A stretch of 33,433 nt of DNA from Prevotella sp. (GTDB lineage: Bacteria > Bacteroidota > Bacteroidia > Bacteroidales > Bacteroidaceae): the NCBI GenBank assembly GCA_017524385.1, contig JAFWSS010000103.1:1-33433 (forward strand). Direction: 5' to 3'. Under the pieces are notes generated by a model. That model made no database searches. It saw only the letters and a program-made list of their open reading frames with translations, and had not been told where the DNA came from. Below, in pieces: positions 5,377 through 15,528 of this stretch; position 1 is the first letter of the stretch; the number at the start of each line of letters is the position of its first letter. Position numbers and translations under genes: made by a program.

Positions 5377-8300
5377 ATGAAAAGACGAATCCTACGTTTT
5401 TCACCCCCGCGGGCCTTGGTCATCATCATTTTGATGTCCTTCCTGCCAGGTTTTTCGACCGCCCTTCATGCCGACGACATGAAGAAGTCGAAATACTATA
5501 CCATGACGAGTTACACCGACCATTTGAACTTCTCGGTGCTTCTCACCGACCTTAGCTTCAAAAACACGTGGGCGAAGGATGGCTACATCAAGGCCGTCTC
5601 CGGTAGTCAGACATACAAATTGGTGACAGTGTATACCAAGGAAATGTCAAGTGACAACAACGAGAACTACAACGTCTTCGCCAACAACGAGTTGCAAGGT
5701 GGCATCGCCTACCTCTCCAATGCCAGTGGAGGCGCCAAGATGCTGAGCTACTCCAATGAGCAATTCTGGGTGTGGAAAGGTTCGGACAACGACCTCACCT
5801 ATGCCAAGATCGACTACTACTATCCACCAGAGTTGGCCAACAAGACATGGACTTTCTACTACCACTACCAGCACAACAACGGCAGTTGGTATGACATGAA
5901 GCTCGGCTCCGCCTATTGCAGTCCCACCATGGGGCTGAAAGGCTTCGATGCCAACGACTTCACCATCGAGCGCACCGATGTGCGCAAGATGGTCGTGACG
6001 CTTCCCGCCCTTCCCGACGACGTGCCGGTGGCCTTGAAAGAAAACCGCAAGCACGTAGGCAAGTATGCCTTCACCTTCACCTATCACCTTTACGATGGCG
6101 GTACGAAGTTGCAGAAAGAGTCTTACGACTGCGAGACGATGACGGAGAAGACCTACAATGTCGACATCCCCCTGGAGGCCGCCAATTTCAAGAGCGTAGA
6201 CATCAGCGCCGACATCCAGGACGCCCTCTATTGCATCGGGAGTGACTCCTATTTCTGGAACAACAACTCCAATGTCACGAAGAGCAACTTCTTCCCCTCC
6301 GTGCCACAACCGGAAAACCTCAATGCGGAATACCTGCAGTTTGACCGCAAGGTCGACCTGGCCTGGCAGGCCTTCCACGACTACGGCAGCGGATACCAAT
6401 ACATCGAGGCCACCGTGCCCTACGTCTACCGCCTGGAGACCGACCGCAACGGCCAGAAGTTATCGGGCGAGAGCTGGAGGCAGGTCACCACACGTCCCAA
6501 CATCGGGACGACGCAGGAGCAGGCCATCGCCGACAACAGCGTGGACCCCAACAAATATTACAAATACCTCATCCTCAACGTCCCCAGGGCATGGGCAGGA
6601 GAGGGTGTCATCAACGACAGAGAGCTTGAAAGTCCCTCCGAGAGCATCATCGACATGCTGGGGCACGCGGAGTCGAACATCGTCGACACCCATCCCACCA
6701 TGGACATCTACGGTCTGGAGCAGGACCTCAGCGTGGAAGACAAGGTGGTGCTCAACTGGCAATACTCCCGTGTGCCGGTGAGTGCCAAGACCGTGAGGTT
6801 CCAACTGCTGAGACGGCTCGCGGGTACGAGCAACTGGGGCGAACTCGCCACCGTACAGGGTGACGCCAACCCCGCCTCTGGCAGCAAGTTGTCGTACTCC
6901 GACAACACCATCGCCAACAACAGGGTGAGATACGACTACAAGGTGCAGCTCTCCATCAACGACAACGCCAACCTCTTCGAGAGCGACGCCATCACCGCCG
7001 GCGTCATCGCCGGTTCCACCGTCACCGCCCTCGACGCCACCAAGGGGCAGCATACCGACCTCGTGCGCGTCTCGTGGAAGGTGAAGCAGGTGGGGACAGC
7101 CAACACCAACTTCGAGCTTTACCGCCGCTATGTGAACAGCGGTGGCGAGTTCATGAAAATCCACGCCGTCAGCGGCACCGACGCCAGCTACACCTATGAG
7201 GACAACACCGCCCAACCCGGCTACTACTACGAATACAAGATAGAGGCTTACGCCGGCGACAAGGACTCCTACGACGACACCTCCTACCAGAACGCGCTCA
7301 CCGCCGTCGGCTTCTGCCAGTCGACAGGCGTCATCTCCGGACGCGTCACCTTCGGTTCGGCAGGCTCGTCGGTGGAAGGCGTGCGCCTCACACTCCGCGG
7401 CAGCGACACCGGCGAGGGAGGCGACATGCAGCAGTTCTCACAGCGTGTGAACGGTGCCTCCACGGGCATCCAGTGGGTGGCCGACTCGGCGGAGGTGGCC
7501 AAGCTCTTCTGTGAAAAAGACTACACCGTGCAACTGTTTGTCAGGCCTGACGAGAACCTTTCCGAAGGCGCCGTCATCGCCGAGATACCCGATTTCGGCC
7601 GCCTGCGTCTGGGCAGCAAGGTTGATGATGGATACAAGCTCTATGTGGAGAAATTCTCCGACCCTTCCATGACGGAAATGACATTCACCGATTTTTGGAG
7701 GACGGAAGGGGTCATCATCGATGTGCGAGCCGAGGAAAAAGGTGAGCCAAATTACTATTGCGACCTCTATGACACCTATGTCTATACTACTGAAGAAGAA
7801 GTCCAAGCCAAGCGTGATGAAATAAGGGCAAGATTGGATAGCATCTCAAACAACAGCCGTCATAATGGCGCTTGGATTCCCGACATCTATGGGAAAACTG
7901 ACTATTACATGTCCTTGATTCACATCATCCAGCCCCTTGAAGAACCCATATCGCTGAAAACAATGACGTGGAAGGGCAAGACGTTTGACTCAGGACTCAC
8001 CATTCCTTCCAATGTCTATTCTTTGGTAACACTGCAAAACAGTGAAGGTGCAGCAGTGGTTTCCGTTGGAGACAGCACGGCAGCCGTCGTATTGCAGTCT
8101 CCCCTTTCGACAAAAGACTATACCTCAATCGTCGGCGGAGAACTCGACCCCAAATATCATATTTATGAAAACAGGTGTCTCTATACGGTCGACGGGGTGA
8201 ACGTTGCCGCCTTGATGGCTTTTTACTCAAATACGCCAGTTCGTACATATTGCTTCCCCACCACGGGTACTGCATTCGACTATTCCACCAACCATATGAT

Positions 8301-11300
8301 CAATCATTTCTCCGTGGGTGGAGCAACCGGCATGGAAGACGCCGAGGCCTTCCACGGCAACCTCTGCGAGGTGCGTGTCTGGGACCACGTCCTCACCGAC
8401 AAGGAGCGTGCGAACACCAACGACCGCATCCTCAGCGGCAACGAGACAGGCTTGAAACTCTACTGGCCCATGAGCGAGGGCATCGACCGCCTGGTGGTAG
8501 ACGCCTCACTCTCCAACGACGTGCTCAACGGCCGTCATGGAACGGTGGGCGCCAACATCAAGTCCTCGACCATCGTTCCGTCGGACAACATCCTCTCGCG
8601 TTACGCCGTCACCAACAACAACGGCGAGTACACCCTGAGAGGCATACCGTTCATCGGTTCGGGAAGCACCTACACCATCACCCCGACGAAGAGCATCCAT
8701 GTCTTCTCGCCCACCTCTCGCAACGGCTTCGTCAGCGGTGGAAGCATGACGCTCAACAACTACGACTTCACCGACCAGTCGTCGTTCACCGTCCGTGGCA
8801 AGGTGACCTACATGGATACCAACATCCCCGCCGACAGCATCATGTTCAAGGTCGACGGCACCATCGCGCAGAAAGGCAACAAGCAAGTGATGACCGACGC
8901 GAACGGCTTGTATGAACTCAGCGTGCCCATCGGCAGCCACAGCATCGAGGCATACAAGGAGGGCCATGTGTTCAGCCGCTTCCCCTCCGACGGTGTCGCA
9001 TACGCCTTCTTCCAGGATGAGACCATCAACTTCTTCGACTCCACGCTCGTCAATGTCACCGGGCGCATCAACGGCGGTTTCACCGACAAGGATGCACCAC
9101 TCGGCTTCCGCAAGAGTGTCAACCGCCTTGGCAAGGCCACGCTGAAACTCAGCCTGGGCAAGGAGTCGCAAGCCTCGTTCAACTACATCATCGACAAGGA
9201 CGGAAACGGGGAGTTCGGCACGAACCCCATCCCCGTGAAGAGCGCCACCGACAACATCCACAGCACGGCCTACCGTGCCGGCGGCTCTCTCGACGACACC
9301 TATTACATATATATCCATACCGACTCCCTCACCGGAGAATTCTCAGCCATGCTGCCACCATTGAAATACGTGGTCAACAGCATCACCTTCGATGGCGGCA
9401 ACGACTACGACAACGAGCCGGTGTTCAAGGACAACCTGCCCGTCATCGACGCCACCAACACCATCAAGGAGCAGATGAAGTGCGACTCCTTGGAGGAAGC
9501 GAACGCCAACCAGCAATACTACTACTATTCGGCCAAACTCATCCGGCAGTTGCGCACCACGCCCACCATCACCGTCACCCAGAACGACATGGAGAACGGT
9601 GCGTTTGGCGAGCGCAGCATTTCAGTGCGCGACGACATCACATGCGAGCCGGAGAACGTGCCGGTGCTCAACATCACCGAGACGGGCTACGAATACCTCT
9701 ATGGCCACCCCATCTTCCAGCAAGGCAAGCCCTATGAGTTCACCATCCGTGTCAGCGAGCAATACAAGAACCTTGACTCGGAGGAGATGCACAAGGAAGT
9801 GCCGCAAGACGCCGTCGTCAGCATCACCAACGAGGCCAGCACCACGGCAGCCACCATCGTGGCACAAGTGTCGCAGTTGGACGGCAAGGAACTGCAGCCG
9901 GGAGACGTCTTCGACGTGGACAACATCGACGTGTTGTCCGACGAGGAAGGCAAGGTGGGCTATGGATGGGTTGCCGGCTTCCCCAACCCGGCTCCCGGGT
10001 ATATCCGCAACCTCACCATCAGCGTCAACGTCGACGGGCGAACCACCATGTGGCATGCCCCCGACTCTCACACCGACGCCCTCGATATGGTGGTGACGGG
10101 TGGCCTCACTACGGGAAACAACTTCGTCACCGGAGCCCCCGACCAGGTCGACATGATCCTCAGGCGCCCGCCGGGCAGCACCGCTTATGCCCAATGGAGC
10201 AACGACTCGGTGCATGTCAGGACGAAGACCACCACCACCACGTCGTCTTACTCCTTTGGCGGCGGGACAAACATCACCTTGACCCCGACGATAGAGTATG
10301 AAGTGTTGGAGGCAACCGTCTTCAAGAAGAACAAGAACCGTTTCATCGCCTTTGACAACCAGGAGCGTCGCAACAACGCCTACGACGACATCGAAGTGGA
10401 GAAGCAGCAGAACTCCTATTCGGTGTCCACCACGATGAAGACGCCTTCCGGGAGCAAATACGTGCAAAACAACGGCGACACCTATATCGGCCGGGCTTCC
10501 AACCTCTTGTTTGGCAAGGGACGATTCGTGGGACTCATCAAGCAGGCCGACGGCTCCTACAAGCTGGGCGACAAGTCAAGCATTTGCACCAGCTTGTCGT
10601 TCAAGACCACCTTCGTGCTGCCCCAGCAGTATGTTATCGAAACGCTCATACCCAACTGGAAGGCCATCATCAAAAACCACCTGCACTGGGTGCCGGAATA
10701 CAGCGATGCATATTGCAAGGAAGTGGAAGGAGAGGTCAGATACTACACACGCCTGAAGGAGGGTGACTATGGCTATGGAAGCGCCAACAGCGACGAAAGC
10801 GTGTGGAGCCCTGAACAGCACCAGGCCGCCGGCGGTCATCCTTCCTATCTCATTGTAGACGGCACGCACAGCAAAGCCGAGGAATTCACCGACTCCATAG
10901 AGTGGGCCAACCAGCAAATCAGCGCCTGGGAGCAGACCATTCGCAACAACGAGAAGGACAAGCTCAAGGCGTTCAACGACGAAGGCACTTACAAGATTGG
11001 CAACTTCAGCATCGCCTCCGGGACGATGGTCAGCCAGTCCACCAAGGAGACGATAGTCAAAACCGAGGACCTGGAGCATACCAAGACCTCGTGGAACATC
11101 TCCAGTGACACGAAGTTGGGCGCGACATTCAACGACATCGGCGTAGTCGGCATATTCAACTATGTCAATTCCGGTAACACCGAGACCGTGCTGACGGAAA
11201 GCATCACGCAGACCCGCGGCACTACATGGCAGATCAGTGACGCCTCGCCCTTCTCGGCCTTGTCCGTGGATGTCTACACGTCGCCTTCGGGATGGGGACC

Positions 11301-14300
11301 CATCTTCCGCACGAGAGGCGGACAGACATGCAATCCGTATGAAGGAGCCACCTACACGAAGTATTACATGAAGGGTGAGGAGCTCGACAAGGCCACCATG
11401 CGCGTGGAGAATCCCAAGCTCAGCGTCGTGGGAGCCGCCGAAATCTCCGATGTCCCCACCGGCACGAAGGCGATGTTCGTATTGGAATTGACCAACGATA
11501 GTGAGACCAACACCACCGTCAACTATGTGTTGGAAGTGCAGGAAGGCTCCAATCCCGACGGCGCCATCCTCACCATGGACGGCCAGCCCATCGGCAATGG
11601 CAAGACGGGGCGCACCGTGCGCCTTGCCGGTGGCGAGAGCATACACAAGAACCTTTATGTGGAGCAGTCATCCACCGGCATCGTCGACTACGAGAACATA
11701 CGCCTGGTGCTGCGCTCGGAGAGCGACGTGAGCACACAGAGCCCCCCCGTGGTGCTAAAGGTGCATTTCGTGCCCTCCTCAGCCACCGTGGCCATCAGCG
11801 TGGACAACACGGTGCTGAACATGAAATCCTTTGAATTGAACAGGGGTGTCATCGTCACCGTCTCCAACCTGAACAGGCAAGACCCGGGACTCAAGGGAAT
11901 GCGCATACAATACCGCAAGAAGGGTCTCGACACATGGTCGTTGGCCAAGGAATGGAAGGTGAACCCGGGAGAAGGCGAGACAAGGTTGCCCGATGGCAAG
12001 TTCTTCACCGAGAAGGTCAGCTTCCTCGACGACGGCGTGTATGAGTTGCGCGGGCAGACCTTCGGCTACTATGGTTCGGAAGGCTCCACCGAGGTGACCT
12101 ATGCCACAGACATCATCGAGGTGACACAGGACCTGCGAGGACCGAAGATCCTCGGCATCCCCTATCCCGAATGGGGACTGTTGACGTATGACATCCGCAA
12201 CCAGATGCATGTGCGTTTCAATGAGACCATCAACACCAACGCGATGAGCAAGTCGGAAAACTTCCGCATCGTGGGCAATATCAACAACGCCGTCACCGAC
12301 GCCAAGGTGCCCGACGTGGCATTGCAGCTCAACGGCGACGAAATCACCACACAGTCCACTTACCAGACGGGGAGCAACGACCTCGCCGTCGAAGGCTGGA
12401 TCTACCGTCAATCAGATGGCACCATCGTCAGTATTGGTACTGAGGACAACATGCTCGAACTATACACCAGGGAGGACGGCAAGATCACGGCACGAATAGG
12501 TGAGCGGGATCACATCTTCGAGTCGGATGCCATACTGCCTCCCAACATCTGGAACTACATCGCCATGAGCCTGCAGCTTGACCCGGAAAACCAAGGCAGG
12601 AGCCTCATCAGCGCCATCTACGTCAATGCCGACATGGAAACCCCGGCCTACATCGTGAAAGACCATCCCGTCGTGGTGTCGCCGGGAGAAGGAAAGCTGC
12701 AAGTCGGCGGCAATGGCATGAAAGGCATGATGCGCGACCTCGCCATCTGGAACTCCAAGAAGTCTGTCCTGCAGATGTATCAGGAGCGCAACGAGTTGAA
12801 AGCCAACTACACTCCGGGTCTCATCGGCTACTGGCGCATGGACGAAGGTCACGGCACGACCCTTGTCGACAGGATACGTTCGTGCAACATGGTCATGCCG
12901 ACGGAGAGTTGGTATATCAACAACAAGAACCTCGCTACCCATCTCGATGGCTCGGATTGCATGAAAATCGACGTGTCCACCTTCATGCCAAGATCGACAG
13001 ACAACTTCGCCGTGGAATTGTGGTTCCGTTCCGAAAGGAATGATGATTATGAGGAATTGCTGGATCTTGCCAATGGCATGTCTGTGAGGCTCCAAAATGG
13101 CTGCATGATGTTGTGCAAAACAATTCTGTCCGATGTGGGAGTCATGTCTGAAGGATTGGAATTGACCAATGTCGATTACAAGGACAACCAATGGCACCAC
13201 TTCGCATTGAACGTGCGCCGTGGAGCCAACGCCATCTTCTATGTTGACGGACAAGCTGTCAAGACGATCCCTGAAAGCGAGATTCCCGTGCCTAATTCGC
13301 AATATTTCAGCATAGGAGACAGATTCAAAGGCGACATCGACGAGATACGCATCTGGAATGCCGCGCTGACGGGCAACCTCATCGCCGACCGTCGTTACGA
13401 GCGTCTTGACAACTCCTATGGAGGACTGATCGGATACTTCCCCATGGAGAGGATCCATCGCAATGAGAGTGGGAATGTGACCACCAGCTACACGATGGAA
13501 AACCTCGGAGACACCACTATCGTCAGACTGGAAATCGTCAATGCCAACAAATTCTCCCAAGCCACCAACGCACCGGCATTGCTGCCAGGGTCGCAAAGGT
13601 TGACCTTGGATGAAAACGAGTTCTACTACGTTGCTTCAGACGAAGAGATTTACTTCTCGTTCCCCGACAACATGCTGCCACGCATGGACGGCAATGAGTT
13701 CACCGTCACCGTTTCCAACATCAAGGACCTCCACGGCAACAACTCCGAGCTTGTAGAATGGAAGGTCAAGGCCGACTTCGCCCTCTTGGGATGGGACGAT
13801 GAAGGCATCAAGGATATCGTTTACGACAGGTCGAAACCCATGGAAATAAACGAAACATTGTTCAACATGTCCTCAAAATCCCAACCTTACGAGATATTGA
13901 ACCTGCCGACATGGCTTACCGTCCGCGATGCAGTAGGGACATGCTCCAACAATTATTTTAACACCATCAAGTTCACACTGCTCCCATCGGCTCCCATTGG
14001 CACACACACTCTCTTCATCTACGTATCCGACGCCAATGGCATCAAGCGCAGCATTTGCCGGAGAATCACTGTGATAGGAGACGAGCCCGACTGGGTGGTC
14101 ACTCCATCACTGTATGAGGGCAGCATGGCCATGGTGGGACAGCTTTATGTCGCCGACAAGATCTGCGAGAACCCCCGTTCCAAGATTGCCGCCTTCGACG
14201 ACCTCGGCACCTGCCGTGGAGTCGCCCATCCGGAGTACATGGGCACACGCGACGCCTACTACCTGAACATGTATGTCTACGGCAACTCCTCGTCAGACTA

Positions 14301-15498
14301 TAACAGTCTCACTTTCAAGATGTATGATGCTTCCACCGGCATCACCTATCCGATGGTGCATGTCACGTTGCCCGACGGAACGGACACCGACACGCTGGCT
14401 TTCGCCTCAGATGCCTTGCATGGCACTTACGACAACCCCGTCGTCTTCAGGGCCGCCGAGGAAGTGCAGCAGATGGTGCAACTGCCACGCGAATGGTCTT
14501 GGAAGTCCATCTATGTGCAGCCACAGTCCACGGCCATCGCCGATGTGCTGCCCAAGGAACCGAACATCTTGAAGCAATTCAAGAACATCAAGGGGCAGTT
14601 TGAGTTCTCTTCCGTCGACAAGGATGGAAACATCGTCGGCGAGGTGACCGACATCCTGCCAGGGAAGATGTACAAGGTGCAGATGGCCAGTTCGCTCGAC
14701 TTCATCGTCATAGGCACACCCATCGACGTGACCACTCATCCACAGACCATGCACCATGGGTACAACTGGATCGGCACCATCTCCACCGAGGTGATGTCGC
14801 CCGCAGAAGCCTTCGCCGACCTCAAGCCTGAGAAGAACGACATGGTGAAGAACCGTTCCCAGGTTGCCATGTACAAAGGCGACGGCATCTGGGAAGGCAC
14901 GTTGCAAAGCATCGTCCCGGGTGAGGGCTACATCTACCTTTCCAATGCCGCGGCAGACAAGACCTTCCGCTACCCGAAACTGGGAACGCAGACAACATTG
15001 CTCGGTATGGAGGCTCCGAGAAGAGCCCCCGCCGTGTATTACATTCCCGTCGCCCCATACGCCTTCCCCGACAACATGAACGTGATTGCCGTGGTGCAGC
15101 GCGACGGGCAAAGGCTTTACGATGCCGAGGTGGCCGCTTTCGTCAACGGCGAGTGCCGCGGAGCCATACGGGCCAACGAGGGAAGCGAGTATTACTTCCT
15201 CACCGTCATGGGGTCTTCGAGAGACGACCAAGGCCGTGTGGTGGAGCTGCGCGTCTTCGCCGACGGCACGGAATACACCGTCGACCGCAACAACACGTTC
15301 GTCAACGACAACGTCCTTGGCGACCTCGACAATCCCTATGTGCTCGACCTCGACGAGGCCACCGGCGTGAAGGTCCTCTACAGCGGCGACGACCTCGACG
15401 ACGAGGGCTGGTACACCGTGCAAGGCTACAAATTGAAGAAACGACCCACGATGCAAGGCGTGTACATCCACAAGGGTGTCAAGGTCGTGATAAAATAA
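5377..15498 (+). CDS. Giant exported LamG/carboxypeptidase-regulatory-like protein 1
   Basis: 3373 residues. Signal peptide 1-32 (hydrophobic ALVIIILMSFLPGF, cleavage near HA|DDMKK). Beta-rich N-terminal region with fibronectin-III-like stretches to about 640; carboxypeptidase-regulatory-like fold 650-730; a LamG/concanavalin-like domain ending near 1060 (EVRVWDHVLTDKE 999-1011, LYWPMSEG); regulatory-like repeats at about 1084-1230 (VRGKVTYMDTNIPADSI); a long region with conserved TMKTPSGSKY, NNGDTYIGR and GWGPIFRTRGGQT motifs (1590-2010); paired LamG domains at about 2314-2495 and 2518-2692 (GLIGYWRMDEGHG, DEIRIWNAALT); an Ig-like stretch 2735-2900; two copies of an AxF-x-x-x-G-x-CRG module (about 2930 and 3265) around a WSWKSIYV/GYNWIG segment; and the shared C-terminal tail 3342-3373. 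No enzyme motif was seen. Likely a surface adhesin or glycan-binding protein (inference). ATG 5377 gives the signal peptide directly. Tandem paralogue follows. Confidence 0.85.
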   Translation: MKRRILRFSPPRALVIIILMSFLPGFSTALHADDMKKSKYYTMTSYTDHLNFSVLLTDLSFKNTWAKDGYIKAVSGSQTYKLVTVYTKEMSSDNNENYNVFANNELQGGIAYLSNASGGAKMLSYSNEQFWVWKGSDNDLTYAKIDYYYPPELANKTWTFYYHYQHNNGSWYDMKLGSAYCSPTMGLKGFDANDFTIERTDVRKMVVTLPALPDDVPVALKENRKHVGKYAFTFTYHLYDGGTKLQKESYDCETMTEKTYNVDIPLEAANFKSVDISADIQDALYCIGSDSYFWNNNSNVTKSNFFPSVPQPENLNAEYLQFDRKVDLAWQAFHDYGSGYQYIEATVPYVYRLETDRNGQKLSGESWRQVTTRPNIGTTQEQAIADNSVDPNKYYKYLILNVPRAWAGEGVINDRELESPSESIIDMLGHAESNIVDTHPTMDIYGLEQDLSVEDKVVLNWQYSRVPVSAKTVRFQLLRRLAGTSNWGELATVQGDANPASGSKLSYSDNTIANNRVRYDYKVQLSINDNANLFESDAITAGVIAGSTVTALDATKGQHTDLVRVSWKVKQVGTANTNFELYRRYVNSGGEFMKIHAVSGTDASYTYEDNTAQPGYYYEYKIEAYAGDKDSYDDTSYQNALTAVGFCQSTGVISGRVTFGSAGSSVEGVRLTLRGSDTGEGGDMQQFSQRVNGASTGIQWVADSAEVAKLFCEKDYTVQLFVRPDENLSEGAVIAEIPDFGRLRLGSKVDDGYKLYVEKFSDPSMTEMTFTDFWRTEGVIIDVRAEEKGEPNYYCDLYDTYVYTTEEEVQAKRDEIRARLDSISNNSRHNGAWIPDIYGKTDYYMSLIHIIQPLEEPISLKTMTWKGKTFDSGLTIPSNVYSLVTLQNSEGAAVVSVGDSTAAVVLQSPLSTKDYTSIVGGELDPKYHIYENRCLYTVDGVNVAALMAFYSNTPVRTYCFPTTGTAFDYSTNHMINHFSVGGATGMEDAEAFHGNLCEVRVWDHVLTDKERANTNDRILSGNETGLKLYWPMSEGIDRLVVDASLSNDVLNGRHGTVGANIKSSTIVPSDNILSRYAVTNNNGEYTLRGIPFIGSGSTYTITPTKSIHVFSPTSRNGFVSGGSMTLNNYDFTDQSSFTVRGKVTYMDTNIPADSIMFKVDGTIAQKGNKQVMTDANGLYELSVPIGSHSIEAYKEGHVFSRFPSDGVAYAFFQDETINFFDSTLVNVTGRINGGFTDKDAPLGFRKSVNRLGKATLKLSLGKESQASFNYIIDKDGNGEFGTNPIPVKSATDNIHSTAYRAGGSLDDTYYIYIHTDSLTGEFSAMLPPLKYVVNSITFDGGNDYDNEPVFKDNLPVIDATNTIKEQMKCDSLEEANANQQYYYYSAKLIRQLRTTPTITVTQNDMENGAFGERSISVRDDITCEPENVPVLNITETGYEYLYGHPIFQQGKPYEFTIRVSEQYKNLDSEEMHKEVPQDAVVSITNEASTTAATIVAQVSQLDGKELQPGDVFDVDNIDVLSDEEGKVGYGWVAGFPNPAPGYIRNLTISVNVDGRTTMWHAPDSHTDALDMVVTGGLTTGNNFVTGAPDQVDMILRRPPGSTAYAQWSNDSVHVRTKTTTTTSSYSFGGGTNITLTPTIEYEVLEATVFKKNKNRFIAFDNQERRNNAYDDIEVEKQQNSYSVSTTMKTPSGSKYVQNNGDTYIGRASNLLFGKGRFVGLIKQADGSYKLGDKSSICTSLSFKTTFVLPQQYVIETLIPNWKAIIKNHLHWVPEYSDAYCKEVEGEVRYYTRLKEGDYGYGSANSDESVWSPEQHQAAGGHPSYLIVDGTHSKAEEFTDSIEWANQQISAWEQTIRNNEKDKLKAFNDEGTYKIGNFSIASGTMVSQSTKETIVKTEDLEHTKTSWNISSDTKLGATFNDIGVVGIFNYVNSGNTETVLTESITQTRGTTWQISDASPFSALSVDVYTSPSGWGPIFRTRGGQTCNPYEGATYTKYYMKGEELDKATMRVENPKLSVVGAAEISDVPTGTKAMFVLELTNDSETNTTVNYVLEVQEGSNPDGAILTMDGQPIGNGKTGRTVRLAGGESIHKNLYVEQSSTGIVDYENIRLVLRSESDVSTQSPPVVLKVHFVPSSATVAISVDNTVLNMKSFELNRGVIVTVSNLNRQDPGLKGMRIQYRKKGLDTWSLAKEWKVNPGEGETRLPDGKFFTEKVSFLDDGVYELRGQTFGYYGSEGSTEVTYATDIIEVTQDLRGPKILGIPYPEWGLLTYDIRNQMHVRFNETINTNAMSKSENFRIVGNINNAVTDAKVPDVALQLNGDEITTQSTYQTGSNDLAVEGWIYRQSDGTIVSIGTEDNMLELYTREDGKITARIGERDHIFESDAILPPNIWNYIAMSLQLDPENQGRSLISAIYVNADMETPAYIVKDHPVVVSPGEGKLQVGGNGMKGMMRDLAIWNSKKSVLQMYQERNELKANYTPGLIGYWRMDEGHGTTLVDRIRSCNMVMPTESWYINNKNLATHLDGSDCMKIDVSTFMPRSTDNFAVELWFRSERNDDYEELLDLANGMSVRLQNGCMMLCKTILSDVGVMSEGLELTNVDYKDNQWHHFALNVRRGANAIFYVDGQAVKTIPESEIPVPNSQYFSIGDRFKGDIDEIRIWNAALTGNLIADRRYERLDNSYGGLIGYFPMERIHRNESGNVTTSYTMENLGDTTIVRLEIVNANKFSQATNAPALLPGSQRLTLDENEFYYVASDEEIYFSFPDNMLPRMDGNEFTVTVSNIKDLHGNNSELVEWKVKADFALLGWDDEGIKDIVYDRSKPMEINETLFNMSSKSQPYEILNLPTWLTVRDAVGTCSNNYFNTIKFTLLPSAPIGTHTLFIYVSDANGIKRSICRRITVIGDEPDWVVTPSLYEGSMAMVGQLYVADKICENPRSKIAAFDDLGTCRGVAHPEYMGTRDAYYLNMYVYGNSSSDYNSLTFKMYDASTGITYPMVHVTLPDGTDTDTLAFASDALHGTYDNPVVFRAAEEVQQMVQLPREWSWKSIYVQPQSTAIADVLPKEPNILKQFKNIKGQFEFSSVDKDGNIVGEVTDILPGKMYKVQMASSLDFIVIGTPIDVTTHPQTMHHGYNWIGTISTEVMSPAEAFADLKPEKNDMVKNRSQVAMYKGDGIWEGTLQSIVPGEGYIYLSNAAADKTFRYPKLGTQTTLLGMEAPRRAPAVYYIPVAPYAFPDNMNVIAVVQRDGQRLYDAEVAAFVNGECRGAIRANEGSEYYFLTVMGSSRDDQGRVVELRVFADGTEYTVDRNNTFVNDNVLGDLDNPYVLDLDEATGVKVLYSGDDLDDEGWYTVQGYKLKKRPTMQGVYIHKGVKVVIK

Positions 15499-15528
15499 TT
15501 GCTCCATAACATTCAACATGCTTCGATT

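Noticed and set aside
15499-15528. TTG 15499 as the start of giant protein 2
   Set aside because: It would begin immediately at the upstream stop codon and add ten residues before a complete signal peptide that starts at ATG 15529.
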